This document shows, piece after piece, positions 53,634 to 64,000 of a stretch of 64,000 nt of DNA. This stretch comes from Rhabdophis nuchalis (taxonomy: Eukaryota > Chordata > Lepidosauria > Squamata > Natricidae): assembly GCA_039707465.1 (NCBI GenBank), contig CM077644.1, positions 98,320,375 through 98,384,374 on the forward strand, written 5' to 3'. A model generated the notes under the pieces. That model ran no database searches. It saw only the letters and a list, made by a program, of their open reading frames with translations, and had not been told where the DNA came from. The position numbers and the translations under genes are program-made. Position 1 is the first letter of the stretch, and each line of letters starts with the position of its first letter.

Positions 53634-55828
53634 GATCATTTCATAAATGATCTAGAAGTAGGAGTAAACAGCAAGGTAGCCAAATTTGCCCGAGACACTA
53701 AATTATACAGGGTAGTAAAAACTGAGAGAGAATGTGAGGAGCTCCAGAGGGATCTCTTGACACTGGGGGAGTGAGCAACCCAGTGGCAAATGAGCTTCAA
53801 CATTAGTAAGTGCAGAGTGATGCACGTTGGGGCAAAAAACCCCAACTACATCTATAAACTGATGGGGTCTGAATTCCTTGCAACTAACCAGGAAAGGGAC
53901 CTTGGTGTCCTGGTGGACAGCTCAATGAAGGTGTCAACCCAGTGTGCCACAGCAGTGAAAAAAGCAAACTCATTGCTAGGGATCATTAGGAAGGGTATAG
54001 AAAATAAGTCAGCAGGTGTCATTCTGCCTCTTTATAAATCTATGGTGAGGCCCCATCTGGAGTATTGTGTACAGTTCTGGTCACCATACCTTCAGAAGGA
54101 TATTATGGAAATGGAAAAGGTGCAGAGGAGGGCAACCAGAATGATTAGGGGGCTGGAACACCTTCCTTACCAACGGCTGGGCCTCTTCACTCTAGAACGA
54201 CGGCGCCTGAGAGGTGACCTGATTGAAGTCTATAAAATCATGCACGGTGTGGACAAAGTAGAAAAGGAAAAACTGGTTTCCCTATTGCACAACACTAAAA
54301 CTAGGGGGCACTCCATGAAACTTTTGATAACTAGACCTCAAACAAATAAGAGGAAGTACTTTTTCATCCAGAGGATCACTGGTCTATGGAACTCCCTGCC
54401 AGAAGAAGTGGTGACAGCTGTCAGCCTCGACACCTTTAAGAAAGGATTAGATGAGTTCATGGAGAACAAGGGTATCCATGGCTATCATGATGGATGCCTA
54501 AGGACACCCTCCGGGTTGGAGAGATAGGCAGGATATTTCTCAATGCCATTTGCAGGGAATCATAAGCAGGTGAAGACATCTGCTTGGGAATACCCTGAAG
54601 CAAATGGTGAGCCACTGTGTGAGACAGAATAACAATAATAATAATAATAAATTTTAATTTATAACCCGCTCTCTCTCCCCGAAGGGACTCGAGGCGGGGC
54701 ACAGGGAATTTAAAATACATATAAAAATACAAACATAGTACAATATAAAATAAAATTAAACTAACCCTGCGCTAAAATCCCATATAAAGGTAAAAATTAA
54801 TCATTAAAAACTCTAAAAACAGTTGATTATCCTAGGCCGGCCAAGCAGAAAAAGTGTTTTTTTAATTTTTGACGGAAGGAGCGGAGGTCCGTAGTTGTTC
54901 TAATATCGGGGGGAAGGTCATTCCAGAGGGTCGGGCCCACCACAGAGAAGGCCCTTCCCCTGGGCGTCGCCCACTTGCACAGCCTAGTGGACGGCACCCG
55001 GAGAAGTCCCTCTCTGTGCGAGCGAATCGGCCGCAGGGATGTAGGGGGCAGGATGCGATCCCGCAGATTGCTAGGTCCCGTGCCATGAAGCGCTTTAAAG
55101 ATGATAACCAACACCTTGAAGCGCACCCGAAAGACGACAGGCAGCCAATGCAGCTCGCGCAGGAGCGGTGTTACATGGGAAAACCTAGAAGTTCCCATAA
55201 CTGCCCGCGCGGCTGCATTCTGGACAAGCTGAAGCCTTCGGGTGCACCTCAAAGGGAGCCCCATGTAGAGAGCATTGTTGTAGTCTAGTCGGGATGTCAC
55301 AAGGGCATGAGTGACTGTGCAGAGGGCATCCCGATTCAATAGGGGACGCAATTGGCGGACCAGGCGGACCTGGTAAAACGCCCTCCTGGCCACGGCTGTC
55401 ACTTGATCTTCCATGGACAGCCATGCATCAAGGAGGACGCCCAAGTTGCGTGCCCCATCCACAGGGGTTAGATGTTCACCCCCTATGGCCAATGATGGAG
55501 TCAACTGGTTGTACCGGGATGCCGGAAACCACAGCCACTCGGTCTTGGACGGGTTGAATCTGAGTCTGTTCCTTCCCATCCAGGCCCGCACGGCTTCCAG
55601 GCACTGGCACATCACCTCTATGGCATCGTTGGGGTGGTTTGGGGTAGAAACATACAGCTGCGTATCATCAGCGTAGAGGTGGTACTCTACCCCAAAACCA
55701 CAGATGATCTCACCCAGCGGCTTCATATGCTGGACTGGATGGGCTGTGGCCTGTTCCAGAATGCTGGACTGGATGGGCTGTGGCCTGTTCCAGCAAGGCT
55801 ATTCTTATGTTCTTATATGTATGTTCTT
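53634..55828 (+). pseudogene. CR1-type LINE (RT C-terminal half), split by an antisense L2
   Basis: Starts within RT (INDLEVGVNSKVAKFA). The catalytic motif normally FADDT reads FARDT (codon cga at 53691-53693), and a Trp codon has become TGA at 53772-53774. From 53790 to 54527 the frame is open: MSFNISKCRVMHVGAKNPNY, RDLGVLVDSSMKV, MVRPHLEYCVQFWSPYL, GLWNSLPEEVVTAVSLDTFK. The 3' UTR is interrupted at about 54630 and resumes at 55729 with tgctggactggatgggctgt (present as two tandem copies) and ttcttatgt-type terminal repeats. Confidence 0.88.
54630..55728 (-). pseudogene. L2-group LINE, 5'-truncated, open 299-aa frame
   Basis: The minus-strand frame 54827-55726 starts inside RT at MKPLGEIICGFGVEYHLYAD, keeps the YADD motif, and continues uninterrupted through LNRDALCTVTHALVTSRLDY and GPTLWNDLPPDIRTTTDLRS to the stop. 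It is close to the ORF at 20539-23868 but lacks the fingers of RT and the endonuclease. The tail (TTATT)n lies at 54631-54650. Inserted into the CR1 3' UTR. Confidence 0.9.
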
Positions 55829-56087
55829 ATGTGCGAGGGGAACTTTTATCTTATTGTGGTATTGGAGAATCGGTGCCTTTCTTCTCCCTCCTGTTTTTTT
55901 TTCACTCAACTGTAAGGCCATTACTGCTCTTACAAATGAAATGTCTGACACAGACAAGAGCCAGGAGTACAAATAACAAATAACATGCTTGTAGCTCAAG
56001 CAGAACTGGAAAGACTTTTATGGACATGACAATGGGGAATATCTCACACACTCCTCTGAATAGCCCATATTGGAGAGGGACATATAG

Positions 56088-56330
56088 GTAGACTTCAACT
56101 TACAATCATTCTTTTAATGACAATTCAAAACTACAATGGCAGTGAAAAAAATGACTTACAATCAGTTTTCATAGCTATGACCATCATAGTATTTACGATG
56201 GCTGCAGCATACTGGGGTCATATGATCCCTGTTTGTGACCTTCCTAGCTGGCTTCTGACAAGCAAAGTCAATAAGTTAAATTTACTTATCAACCACATGA
56301 TTTGGTTCGTAGCTCCAGGAAAACTGTAAC
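56088..56330 (+). repeat. MITE fragment, 'cttaacaaccatgt' family, copy 5
   Basis: gtagacttcaacttacaatc, ggctgcagcatactggggtc, tgtgaccttcctagctggct, agcaaagtcaat and ttatcaaccacatga in family order; the distal third is missing. Confidence 0.7.
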
Positions 56331-56555
56331 TTTAGGAAGAAAGGAGCTGACTCAGCAAAATAATGGTAAGGAGCTATTTGTCCTTCCTACTCTATCTTCT
56401 ATTTCAGAGGCTCTATCCACCACTCGTCCTGAGAACAAGGATGTTGGGTTGGAAAAACATACCAGTCTCTTCACTTTCTATTCTACTGTCTTATCCACCC
56501 AGAGACAGAGGCTGGCTTCTAAGCCCCTTTCCTCTTTTCCTTTTTCTTTCTAGTC

Positions 56556-57008
56556 CTGTGATGGAGAACCTATAACACACGTGCCATAGGTGACATGCAG
56601 TGCCTCTCTGCAGCCATGTGAGCTGTCATCCCAGCCAGCTCCACCGTGCATGCGTCCGTGCCTCCTGCTGGCCAGCTGATTTTTGGATGTCTGCTGCACA
56701 TGCAGGGGGTGGGAACATGCAAGTGTAGGGGATGGGAGGTTTATGCATGCATTTGTGGAGGCAAGGGGGAACGCTGGGGGTATGGTACACCTCCCTGCAC
56801 CCAACTTTTGGTCCCAGGAGGCTGCAGGGAGGCTTGTTAGGCCCAAAACAGGCTGCAGGGGAGTCACTCAGTGGGGTTGGGGTCACACAGGGGGTCACAC
56901 GCGCATACGCAAGGGGTCAGGGCATGCAGGGGGATCACACATCCATTGCATTATGGGTGTGAGCACACACTTTCGGCACGCAACGAGAAAAAATATTAGC
57001 CATTACTG
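56556..57008. mobile_element. hAT-type MITE ('gatgg-gaacctat' family), copy 1
   Basis: Starts CTGTGATGGAGAACCTAT; the right end is degenerate (ccattactg). Perfect 8-bp duplication ttctagtc (56548-56555, 57009-57016). Confidence 0.85.
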
Positions 57009-57016
57009 TTCTAGTC

Positions 57017-57734
57017 CCTTATTGCCCCCTAAGGCTAGATGATAACACCAGATTTACTCCAAAGACTCTCCCTACCCTCCATCTGACAAAGACTCACAAT
57101 TTCAGAGCTTTGTTTGTGTGTGTGTGTGTGTGTGTGTGTTACATTTACTTCCTATCTCACTTTGGAGAGACTCTACGTGGCTTATAATAATAAAAGGGAA
57201 GAAGAATGAAAAGGCATGTAAACAGAAGAAAAATAAACAATGAGAATAAATACATCAATACGATGACCAAAAAGTCAACAGGCAGAAGGCCAACAGGCAT
57301 TCTGTTGAGGACTTTACACAATCACTGCTGGTGGCTCTAGAAAATTCTGTATGTAGATATAATGTAAAGTCTTGCCTATTTATGTTTCTCTCTGGCCCTG
57401 CTTTGGTCTGCTTTTTTTGTTCCTTTTTAGCAATTAATCGTTTTGTCTGCTTTAAAAACAACTTTGCTGATATTTAATAAATAAACATCAAGCTATAATT
57501 TTTGCTAGCTGAACTGAGCTGCATGTGTGCTTGCTCGGATCTGGATGGAAAGATTGATTGGGACTGTGTTGGGTGCCCACTTAAAGTGGAAATTACCCAC
57601 AATAATTTTCCAACAGTCTCAGCTGGAGTCTCCACATAAAATTGTCATCAGTATATGAAATTTTAACTTCCTGAATTAAATGAAGGTGCGTGGAAGATAT
57701 TCCACTGATGGTTCTTCTGAATCTCATTATTCTC
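57017..57734. other. Unassigned DNA with a (TG)n
   Basis: A GT run at about 57114-57138. Nothing else recognised. Confidence 0.45.
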
Positions 57735-58066
57735 CTGCAACAAAAGCCAACAATATCAAGAGAAGCTTCTTTCGATGCGTAAAAAACAAGAAAAAAAAAG
57801 TCAAGGCAATGATTGTTCCGTTAATGGGAAAAAATGGCAAGAAGGTGATGAGCAGCCGGGATAAAACAGAACTGCATAACTCTTTTCTTTTCTTTTTTGC
57901 ATCTGTCTTTATGCAAAAGGAAAAACAGACCAACCTATCGAAAACAGTGCCGTAAAAGATAGATTAGGAACACAAGTTAAATTAGGTTTTAAAAAATGAT
58001 AAGAGCATATATATTCACTCTAGAAGACTTCAAATCACCAGGGCAAGATGGATTACACCCCAAGGT

Positions 58067-58916
58067 TGTTAGGGGTAAAAAACACCCCCGTTGGAAAATA
58101 AACAGGCGGAAAAGTGCAATACACCGGACAGCAAGAGATGCATTGCTTTAACCACACACAAACTCTAAAACACTGATAGTAGAAAAAATAAATAGTCTTT
58201 ACTTTTGTAGTAACTAAAATACTTCTTCCAAACAGTGATACTAACTCCTCTAACAATAAACAGTCCTTCACCAAAACCACAGTTATCTTACAGTAATTCG
58301 AAACAATGATACTTCTACCGTCTTCAGCTGCTTCCTCAGTGGCAATCAGGAAGCAAAGGAAAGCAAAAGGGAATGAACTGTGTTTCCAGTTGCCTTTTAT
58401 GATTGAGCTGGAAAACACAGCCAATCAGATTTCACATAGTCCTTAAAGTTACATATACTCTTTAAGAATCCTGGCTTATATATATTGTCAATCCAACATC
58501 AGGATAATTGTCAGCTTCCGCTTTACTGCTTGCTTCGGCTGCCATTGAAATGGGGAGGGAGGGGCTGTGGGTAATGGGCATTGAATAGTGCAGGAGGTGT
58601 TTGGAGCCAGGAGCTGCTATCGCCAGCGACCAAGGCCAACGGTCTTACATTCCAATCTGATGATGCTTCTGAAGTTGCTACCCACCTGACATCAAGGGGA
58701 TTTTTGCATTGGATATTAACTTGGTGGGTATAGGTTAAAGGGGATGGACAATGCTTAATATCTATGCTTTCGCGCCTGAATATCTCACTCCTTGCTTGAA
58801 ATTCACTGCTGTCTTTTCGTAATCAGTAAAAGTAACCTTAAATCTTCCACAATGGATTTGAGTGTGTTCTTTCCTGGTTATTATTAGAAGCAGGTCTGGC
58901 AATAATCATCCTAACA
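58067..58916 (-). mobile_element. Solo LTR, 850 bp, second family
   Basis: Begins TGTTAGGGG and ends ATCCTAACA (7-bp inverted ends TGTTAGG/CCTAACA), flanked by perfect 5-bp duplication aaggt (58062-58066, 58917-58921). On the minus strand gattggctg (a CCAAT-box complement) precedes a TATA-like cataaaagg near 58395, suggesting minus orientation. No coding sequence remains. Confidence 0.87.
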
Positions 58917-59193
58917 AAGGTTCTGAAGGAACTAGGACTAAGGAGAACATGTTAGCACTTTTCCAATATTTAAGGGGTTGCCACAAAGAAGAGGGGGTCA
59001 ACCTATTCTCTAAAGCACCTGAAGGCAAGACAAACAGCAATGGACAGAAACCTAACCAAGGAGAGAACCAACCTAGAACTAAGAGAAGTTTCCTGACAGA
59101 ACAATTAAGCAATGCCTCCAGAAATTGTGGGTGCTCAACACTGGAGTTTTTAAAGAGGAGATTGGACCACCATTTCTTTGAAATGGTATAGGG

Positions 59194-59327
59194 CAGGGGT
59201 CTGCAAAGTTGGTTCTTTTAAGACTGGTGGACTTCAACCCCCAGAATTCCCCAGCCAGCTATGCTGGCTGGGGAATTCTGGGAGTTGATGTCCACCAGTC
59301 TTAAAAGAGCCAACTTTGCAGACCCTA
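59194..59327. mobile_element. Palindromic hAT-type MITE, copy 9 (134 bp)
   Basis: Starts CAGGGGTCTGCAAAG and ends CTTTGCAGACCCTA, with perfect 8-bp duplication gtataggg (59186-59193, 59328-59335) made from CR1 sequence. Confidence 0.93.
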
Positions 59328-59519
59328 GTATAGGGTTTCCTGTCTGAGCAAGGAGTTGGACTAGAAGACCTCCAAAGTGCCTTCCATTTCTGTTATTCTA
59401 TTATTCTTCCACTAACCAAGATCTTTTAAATCGCGAGTATGTAATCAGTAACTCCAAGATTATATGTGTTTCCTGACATTCACTTCATCCGCTCATCTCC
59501 TTTGACAACTATTGCTGAA

Positions 59520-59520
<1 letters not shown>

Positions 59521-59566
<46 letters not shown>

Positions 59567-59650
59567 TTAATTTTATATCCCGCTCTCTCTCCCCAAGGGG
59601 ACTCGAGGCGGGGCACAGGCAATTAAAAATACAAATAAAACCACAGACAA
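59521..59650 (-). repeat. L2-group LINE 3' terminus
   Basis: (AAT)n at 59521-59566 followed by the 3' UTR phrase ctctctctccccaaggggac. The same arrangement is at 54631. No coding remains. Confidence 0.8.
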
Positions 59651-60895
59651 ATACAAAATACAAAATTAAAAATAGATTAATGGTTTAAATAGATTAATGG
59701 TAGCATGGTTTCTTGTTCTTTTGAGGCATAAAATACACAGGCATATAGGGTGACTCCTTAATAAAGGTTGTCCAATCTTAATAAAGGGTTTGCAAAGGAC
59801 AAAACTGAAAAGCTAGTTTCACCTGCTCAGAAAATGTTTTGGGGTCAAGAAAATACCTTGTCCCCTTCCTCATTTGACATGTCTTGTCTGCTCTATAGGG
59901 CCATATTTTCCCCCTCCTCCTCCTCGTCCTTCTCCTCCTCCTCATTTCTTCTTTCTTTCTTCTCTCCAAAAGACTCTGGACAGATTAATATCTGAATATA
60001 TATGTAGCTCAAACCATGAAAATATAGAAAAACATAACAGCTTGGACGTTTGCAGGAGGACAAAAGGAGGAAGAAAGTGGAAGTAACTATGATGGATTAA
60101 ACATTTGCAACAATATATGTCTATAAAGGATGGGAGGAATCACCAAAGGGTAAAATATTATATAAACAAACTTTGAATAATAGTACCATAAATAATAACA
60201 ACCACGGCTCCTTGGTTAGTCCCTTCAACTCTTGGGATCAATATTGACCATGTTGGGGAAGTGATCTAGGCTAAAGCAACGTTTAAAAAAATCCATTGCC
60301 CTTGAAACATTTCAAAATTTGTCACTACAAAAAACCCAGTAATCTCCTTTCCAAGAGGGAAATTAAAGTTTGTAATAACAGGGGCTCTATGTTTTAATCA
60401 CCATTTGCACAGCGAGTGTACTGAGTGGATGTTTTAATAGAGTATGAGCTACGAATTGAAATGCAATTTTCACATGGGAGGTTGAAATATGTTCTAATTG
60501 TCACCCTGATGGTTAGTGAATCAATCTGGGCAGAGGAAAAGACCTCTTGTATAGAATGTGCTTGAGCTTTAAAAAAAATAGCTAAGGAGAGCTGAGAAGG
60601 ACAGGCAGTCTTACTATAAGAGAGAAGGAGAGCGTGAACCTACCCAACTGAGTATCTGAATCCTAGGTCCTTAGTTGGAGTTCTTCTATATTTTTATCAA
60701 GGCCTAAAGTAACTAAAACTGGTATTGAGAAACCATACTGTGCCTTGATCAACCAGTCTTTGCAACCAGGTGGTACAAAACTATCATTCAGGGTATGACA
60801 CACCAACCAAGTTCTCTCAAACGATTGCTTTGTCCAAGATGTTAAGCAATGTAGGCTTCCAGGGCCCTCCAAAGAGCTCAGCCCTAACTGTGTTA
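59651..60895. other. Unassigned DNA
   Basis: A C/T-rich patch at 59909-59965; nothing else recognised. Confidence 0.4.
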
Positions 60896-60903
60896 GACTA
60901 GAC

Positions 60904-61400
60904 CCATGATGGCAAACCTATGGCACGCATACCAGAGGTGACACACAGAGCACTCTCTGTGGACACGAACGCTGTTGCCAGCTGTTCTTCTGGTTTCCAG
61001 CATGTGTGCCAGCCAGTTGGTCTTCACAGGTGCCAGAGCACCAGAAAACAGCCTGAAAGCCCAAAAATGGCCTGAAAATGGCCACAAAAATGGCCAAAAC
61101 CACCCCAAAAACTGACTTTTCAGGCTATTTTTCAACTGTTTCTGGCCCCCAAACTGCCCAAAAATGGCTTGAAAATGGCCAAAAACCAGACATGCACATG
61201 CCAGCCAGCTGGTCTTTGGGGCTCCAGTGCTCCGGTGCACACAAACACTATCTGGCCAGCATGGAATGCGTGTGCCGGAAACCCGAAGACCAGCTGCCTG
61301 GTGCACACATGCACATTGGGCAGCTGGGTTTTGGGTTTCCGGCACTCTGGAGTGCACACACAGTTTGGGCACTCGGTGCCGAAAAGTTTCCCCATCACTG
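60904..61400. mobile_element. hAT-type MITE ('gatgg-gaacctat' family), copy 2
   Basis: Starts CCATGATGGCAAACCTATGG and ends ttccccatcactg, flanked by gactagac and gactaggt (6/8). The middle has repeated tggcc-aaaa blocks (61060-61190) and two parallel cagctgg-cttcgggtttcc blocks. Confidence 0.8.
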
Positions 61401-61408
61401 GACTAGGT

Positions 61409-62814
61409 CAAGTAAGGAATGGGTGCAATGTTTTTAGAAATGTAGCTGGTATAGAATCGAAGATTGAAATCTTATAGAAACACGGCTGGATATTGCACAG
61501 CAATATACCTAAAACTTTGAATAACTTAATGCCAGCCATGAATGTGCTTTCCCACCCAAGGAGCCCTCATGAGTATCAAAAGTCAAGCTGGTGAACGAAA
61601 CTTCATGTTCCAAGTCCTACTTCTTTTTTATGTTTTTCTAAGCTCTCACGTGCATGTTTTAAAATAAGGCAGAGCTTTGCTTATATATGCTCACAATTAT
61701 CATCTCAACTCTTTTGAGTCCTTCCTTCCACCCCCACCAAGACATCTTTGTTCCTCACCATCTATTCATACTTATCTGTAATGAAAAACCTACCTCTTGT
61801 GTTTATCTGCTTAATGAATGGATGTGTGGAATTTTGCCCAGGACGGAATCTCACAATGTTATTATAAATGGCATTCTTGAAAGTCTTAGGTAGGCTGGAC
61901 ATTTTACAAGTGGAAATGCCACCATTAGATGACATTTTCTTATCATTCTGCTGAAGCCAGAGGCTTTTTTTTTTTTTTAAAAATGCTCATTTTTATATCA
62001 TTCTTTAGAATTGGTTAAATATTGAAAGTAACCACTTATGAACATGGCATGTTAAATTTTAAAATACATGCCATTAAATGTTATTCTCCTAGAGACATTT
62101 TCCCACTCCAAACAAGTGCTTCAATTAAATTTTAGAGGGGAAAAATATATGTACTTAGGGAAATTGTAAGAATGCATTTCCTTGAATGTCCTCAGAATAC
62201 AACAAGGGCCGAAGGGATGCCTGCCTCCATTTAAAGCAAACTCTGTATGGAATGGATGTGCCACCCAAATCAGCAATTCACAGAGCTAAAGGTTTGAGAA
62301 ACAAGCTTGCTCCCCGTTACCTTGAACTAAAAAGATTTTGAAATGCAGCAGGCGCTCTGTTTTAAACCACTGCATACCGGAATGCATGGGTGCCAATTGA
62401 ATTCAATTTATCCCGACTTAATTTGAATTAACATGATGGGTCTTTTGACACAAGCCGTACAGACTAATTGTTGCCTGTTTGCTTGCACTAAATCAGCAAC
62501 TGAGGCAATCAGGAGAGAAGAACCAGATGTTCAGTGTTTCTTTGATTGCCCACAGCATTAAGGTTGGGAGGAAGATATGTGTGGCTGATTGACTCTATTA
62601 GCATCTGTCAAGGCGATGTTTGCATTCCAGACACAACTGTCAAAATAAGCAGGATAATGGCAATCGTTCCCTTGTGTTACGTTTCTTGTAGGAACATCGA
62701 GCCAAGTGCAAGACTTGTGAGGGTATAGAGCAAGATGCCCAGGGAACAATCGTGCCCTGGGTTGTGCACCGCAATCAACTAGAGATACACACAAAAATAT
62801 ACAAATGCACATCT
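61409..62814. other. Unassigned, single-copy-looking DNA
   Basis: No repeat recognised. The part from about 62340 to 62650 has the look of a conserved non-coding element (see findings). Confidence 0.35.
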
Positions 62815-63365
62815 GTCTCGTGGATTACTTTATATTCACTTTTTCCTAAGTGAATCTGGCTTTCCTCATTGACTTTGCTTGTTTGAAGCCAGCTGGGAAG
62901 ATGACACATAGTGATCACATGATCCTGGGAGAGTGCAACTGTCATAAATGCAGTTGTGCCCAACTTTTGATCATGTGACTATGAGGACGCTGCACCGGCC
63001 ATTAGAGTGAAAACTGGTCATAAGCAGAGGTGGTATTCAGCAGGTTCTGGAGAACCAGGAGTGGAAATTTTGAGTAGTTTGGAGAACCAGTAAATATCAC
63101 CTCTGGCTGGCCCCGCCCCCATTTATTCTCTACCTCCCAAGTCCCAGCTGATCAGAGGGAATGGGGATTTTGCAGTAACCTTCTCCTGGAGTGGGGATAG
63201 AATGGCAATTTTACAGGATCCTTCCGCTGCCATGCTCACCAAGCCATGTCCCACAGAACCGATAGTACAAAAAAAAATGAATCTCACCACTGCTCATAAG
63301 CCACTCTTTTCAGTGCTGTTGTAACTTCAAACAGTCACTAAATGGATGGTTGTAAGCCAAGGACT
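62815..63365 (-). mobile_element. MITE, 'cttaacaaccatgt' family, copy 6, split by a hAT MITE
   Basis: ttgactttgcttgtttgaag, gtgatcacatgatcctggga and ttttgatcatgtgactatga, then after the insertion tcagtgctgttgtaacttca and a ggttgtaagccaaggactat end. Confidence 0.78.
63025..63292 (+). mobile_element. hAT-type MITE, 'ggtggtattcagcagg' family, copy 6
   Basis: Starts CAGAGGTGGTATTC and ends GAATCTCACCACTG; flanks gtcataag and ctcataag match at 7 of 8 positions. Confidence 0.88.
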
Positions 63366-63576
63366 ATCTGGTTAATATATTAAGGCAGCCTACTCATCCA
63401 GCTGCTTCCATGTTTTTGCCCCGCCATGCTTTTCTGCCATGGCAGAGGGTTGGTCAGGGGTAGTCCCAGCATTAGAAGAAGCAAAACAAAGGGAAAGGAA
63501 GTCAGAAGGTCATGTTGGGGAACCCGTCCTGAATTTACCTAGGTAATTTTGCTATCCTGTTCCCTTAAGGCTAGAG

Positions 63577-63913
63577 TAAAGATAAAGGAGTCCCTGTGGA
63601 TTTTATTCCACTAGTTGTTGCTGACTATATGGGCTGGTGCTCATTTTCATTTCAAGGGGATTGAGCCAGCACTGTCCAAAAATATTTATGTGGTCATGTG
63701 GCCAGCATGACATCACAGGGCACTGTTGCCTTCCCACCAAAGTGGTACCTATTTATCTACTTGCATTTCCATGTTTTCGAACTGCTGGGTTGGCAGGAGC
63801 TGAGGTGAGGACAGACCCTCACTGTCGTGTGGCACCTGGGTCTCAGACCTGGGTAGCCGCCTTTCTAGACCACAGCCCAATATCTTAAACATTGAGCCAC
63901 TGTGCTGCTCTGC
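63577..63913 (-). mobile_element. Full-length Sauria-type SINE with 16-bp target duplication
   Basis: Flanked by a perfect tcccttaaggctagag (63561-63576 and 63914-63929). On the minus strand it runs from a tRNA-like head (ctcaatgtttaagatattgg region) through ggtaccactttggtgggaag and gtcatgctggccacatgacc to a CTTTATCTTTA tail, the same order as at 53296. Confidence 0.88.
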
Positions 63914-64000
63914 TCCCTTAAGGCTAGAGGCAGATAGCAAAATAACGCTAATATGAAAGAATCTGATCAGTTTCTGCATATGTAGTGGGGAAATCAGGCA

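Larger units (their letters stand above)
53296..55850 (+). repeat. Sauria-type SINE, split by a CR1 insertion
   Basis: The tRNA-like head has box A tggctcagtgg (53313-53323) and box B ggttcgaatcc (53367-53377). The body contains cttctgccaacctagcagtt, gtcatgccgaccacatgacc and gaatcggaaacgactagtac. The missing tail (gtgcgaggggaacttttatc) resumes at about 55829 after the CR1. The gaatcggaaacgact stretch resembles Bov-B LINE 3' ends, consistent with Bov-B mobilisation. It is not a functional tRNA gene. Confidence 0.85.
57735..59405 (+). pseudogene. CR1-type LINE, internally deleted, split by a solo LTR and a MITE
   Basis: The 5' part encodes RSFFRCVKNKKKKVKAMIVP, KTELHNSFLFFFASVF and FKSPGQDGLHPKVV, the start of a CR1 RT domain. 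After the solo LTR (58067-58916) the sequence picks up at ggttctgaaggaactagg. It then jumps directly to the C-terminal ENMLALFQYLRGCHKEEG region, so most of RT was already deleted before the LTR arrived. The 3' end contains ggactagaagacctccaaag. The MITE at 59194-59327 is also inside. Confidence 0.85.

Overview
This is repeat-dense nuclear DNA from a vertebrate, most likely a squamate reptile and plausibly a snake. The signs are CR1/L3-type LINEs, L2-group LINEs with (ATT)n tails, an R4/Dong-type LINE, tRNA-headed SINEs of the Sauria type ending in CCTTTA-like tails, an L1-like ORF1, and many short hAT and Tc1/mariner MITEs with intact target-site duplications (TSDs). I found no host protein-coding gene, rRNA or functional tRNA that I can support. 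The window reads as intergenic or deep-intronic DNA. The assignment to squamates rests on repeat composition recalled from general knowledge, not on a database search.

Layout. 1-11.4 kb: decayed L2/CR1 pieces and a first cluster of hAT MITEs, including one MITE inside another at 9 kb. 11.4-13.4 kb: a complete retroposed unit bounded by a perfect 17-bp TSD. It carries an intact L1-type ORF1 (282 aa), a GC-rich leader and a poly(A) tail, but no ORF2. It looks like a half-L1 (HAL1-like) element and is the best candidate for something undescribed. 16.2-18.7 kb: a 5'-truncated L2-group copy with one frameshift. 19.3-24.1 kb: a near full-length relative with an uninterrupted 1109-aa endonuclease/reverse transcriptase ORF and a CpG-rich leader. 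24.3-24.8 kb and 39.1-39.6 kb: two related solo LTRs, each with a perfect 6-bp TSD. 26.1-27.7 kb: a chain of R4/Dong-type LINE fragments, each joined to the next through a trinucleotide microsatellite. 28-52 kb: MITEs, SINEs and LINE fragments separated by single-copy-looking AT-rich DNA. 53.3-55.9 kb: a three-layer nest (SINE interrupted by CR1, which is interrupted by an antisense L2). 57.7-59.4 kb: a CR1 copy interrupted by an 850-bp solo LTR and by a MITE. 60.9-64 kb: further MITEs and a full-length antisense SINE with a 16-bp TSD.

How the parts work together. The autonomous-type coding capacity is the L2-group ORF (20539-23868), and the L1-like ORF1 (12284-13132) could only move if another L1 supplied ORF2. 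SINEs and MITEs are non-autonomous passengers. Perfect TSDs and near-identical copies, such as the 135-bp palindromic MITEs, suggest fairly recent activity. Nesting allows relative dating of many insertions.
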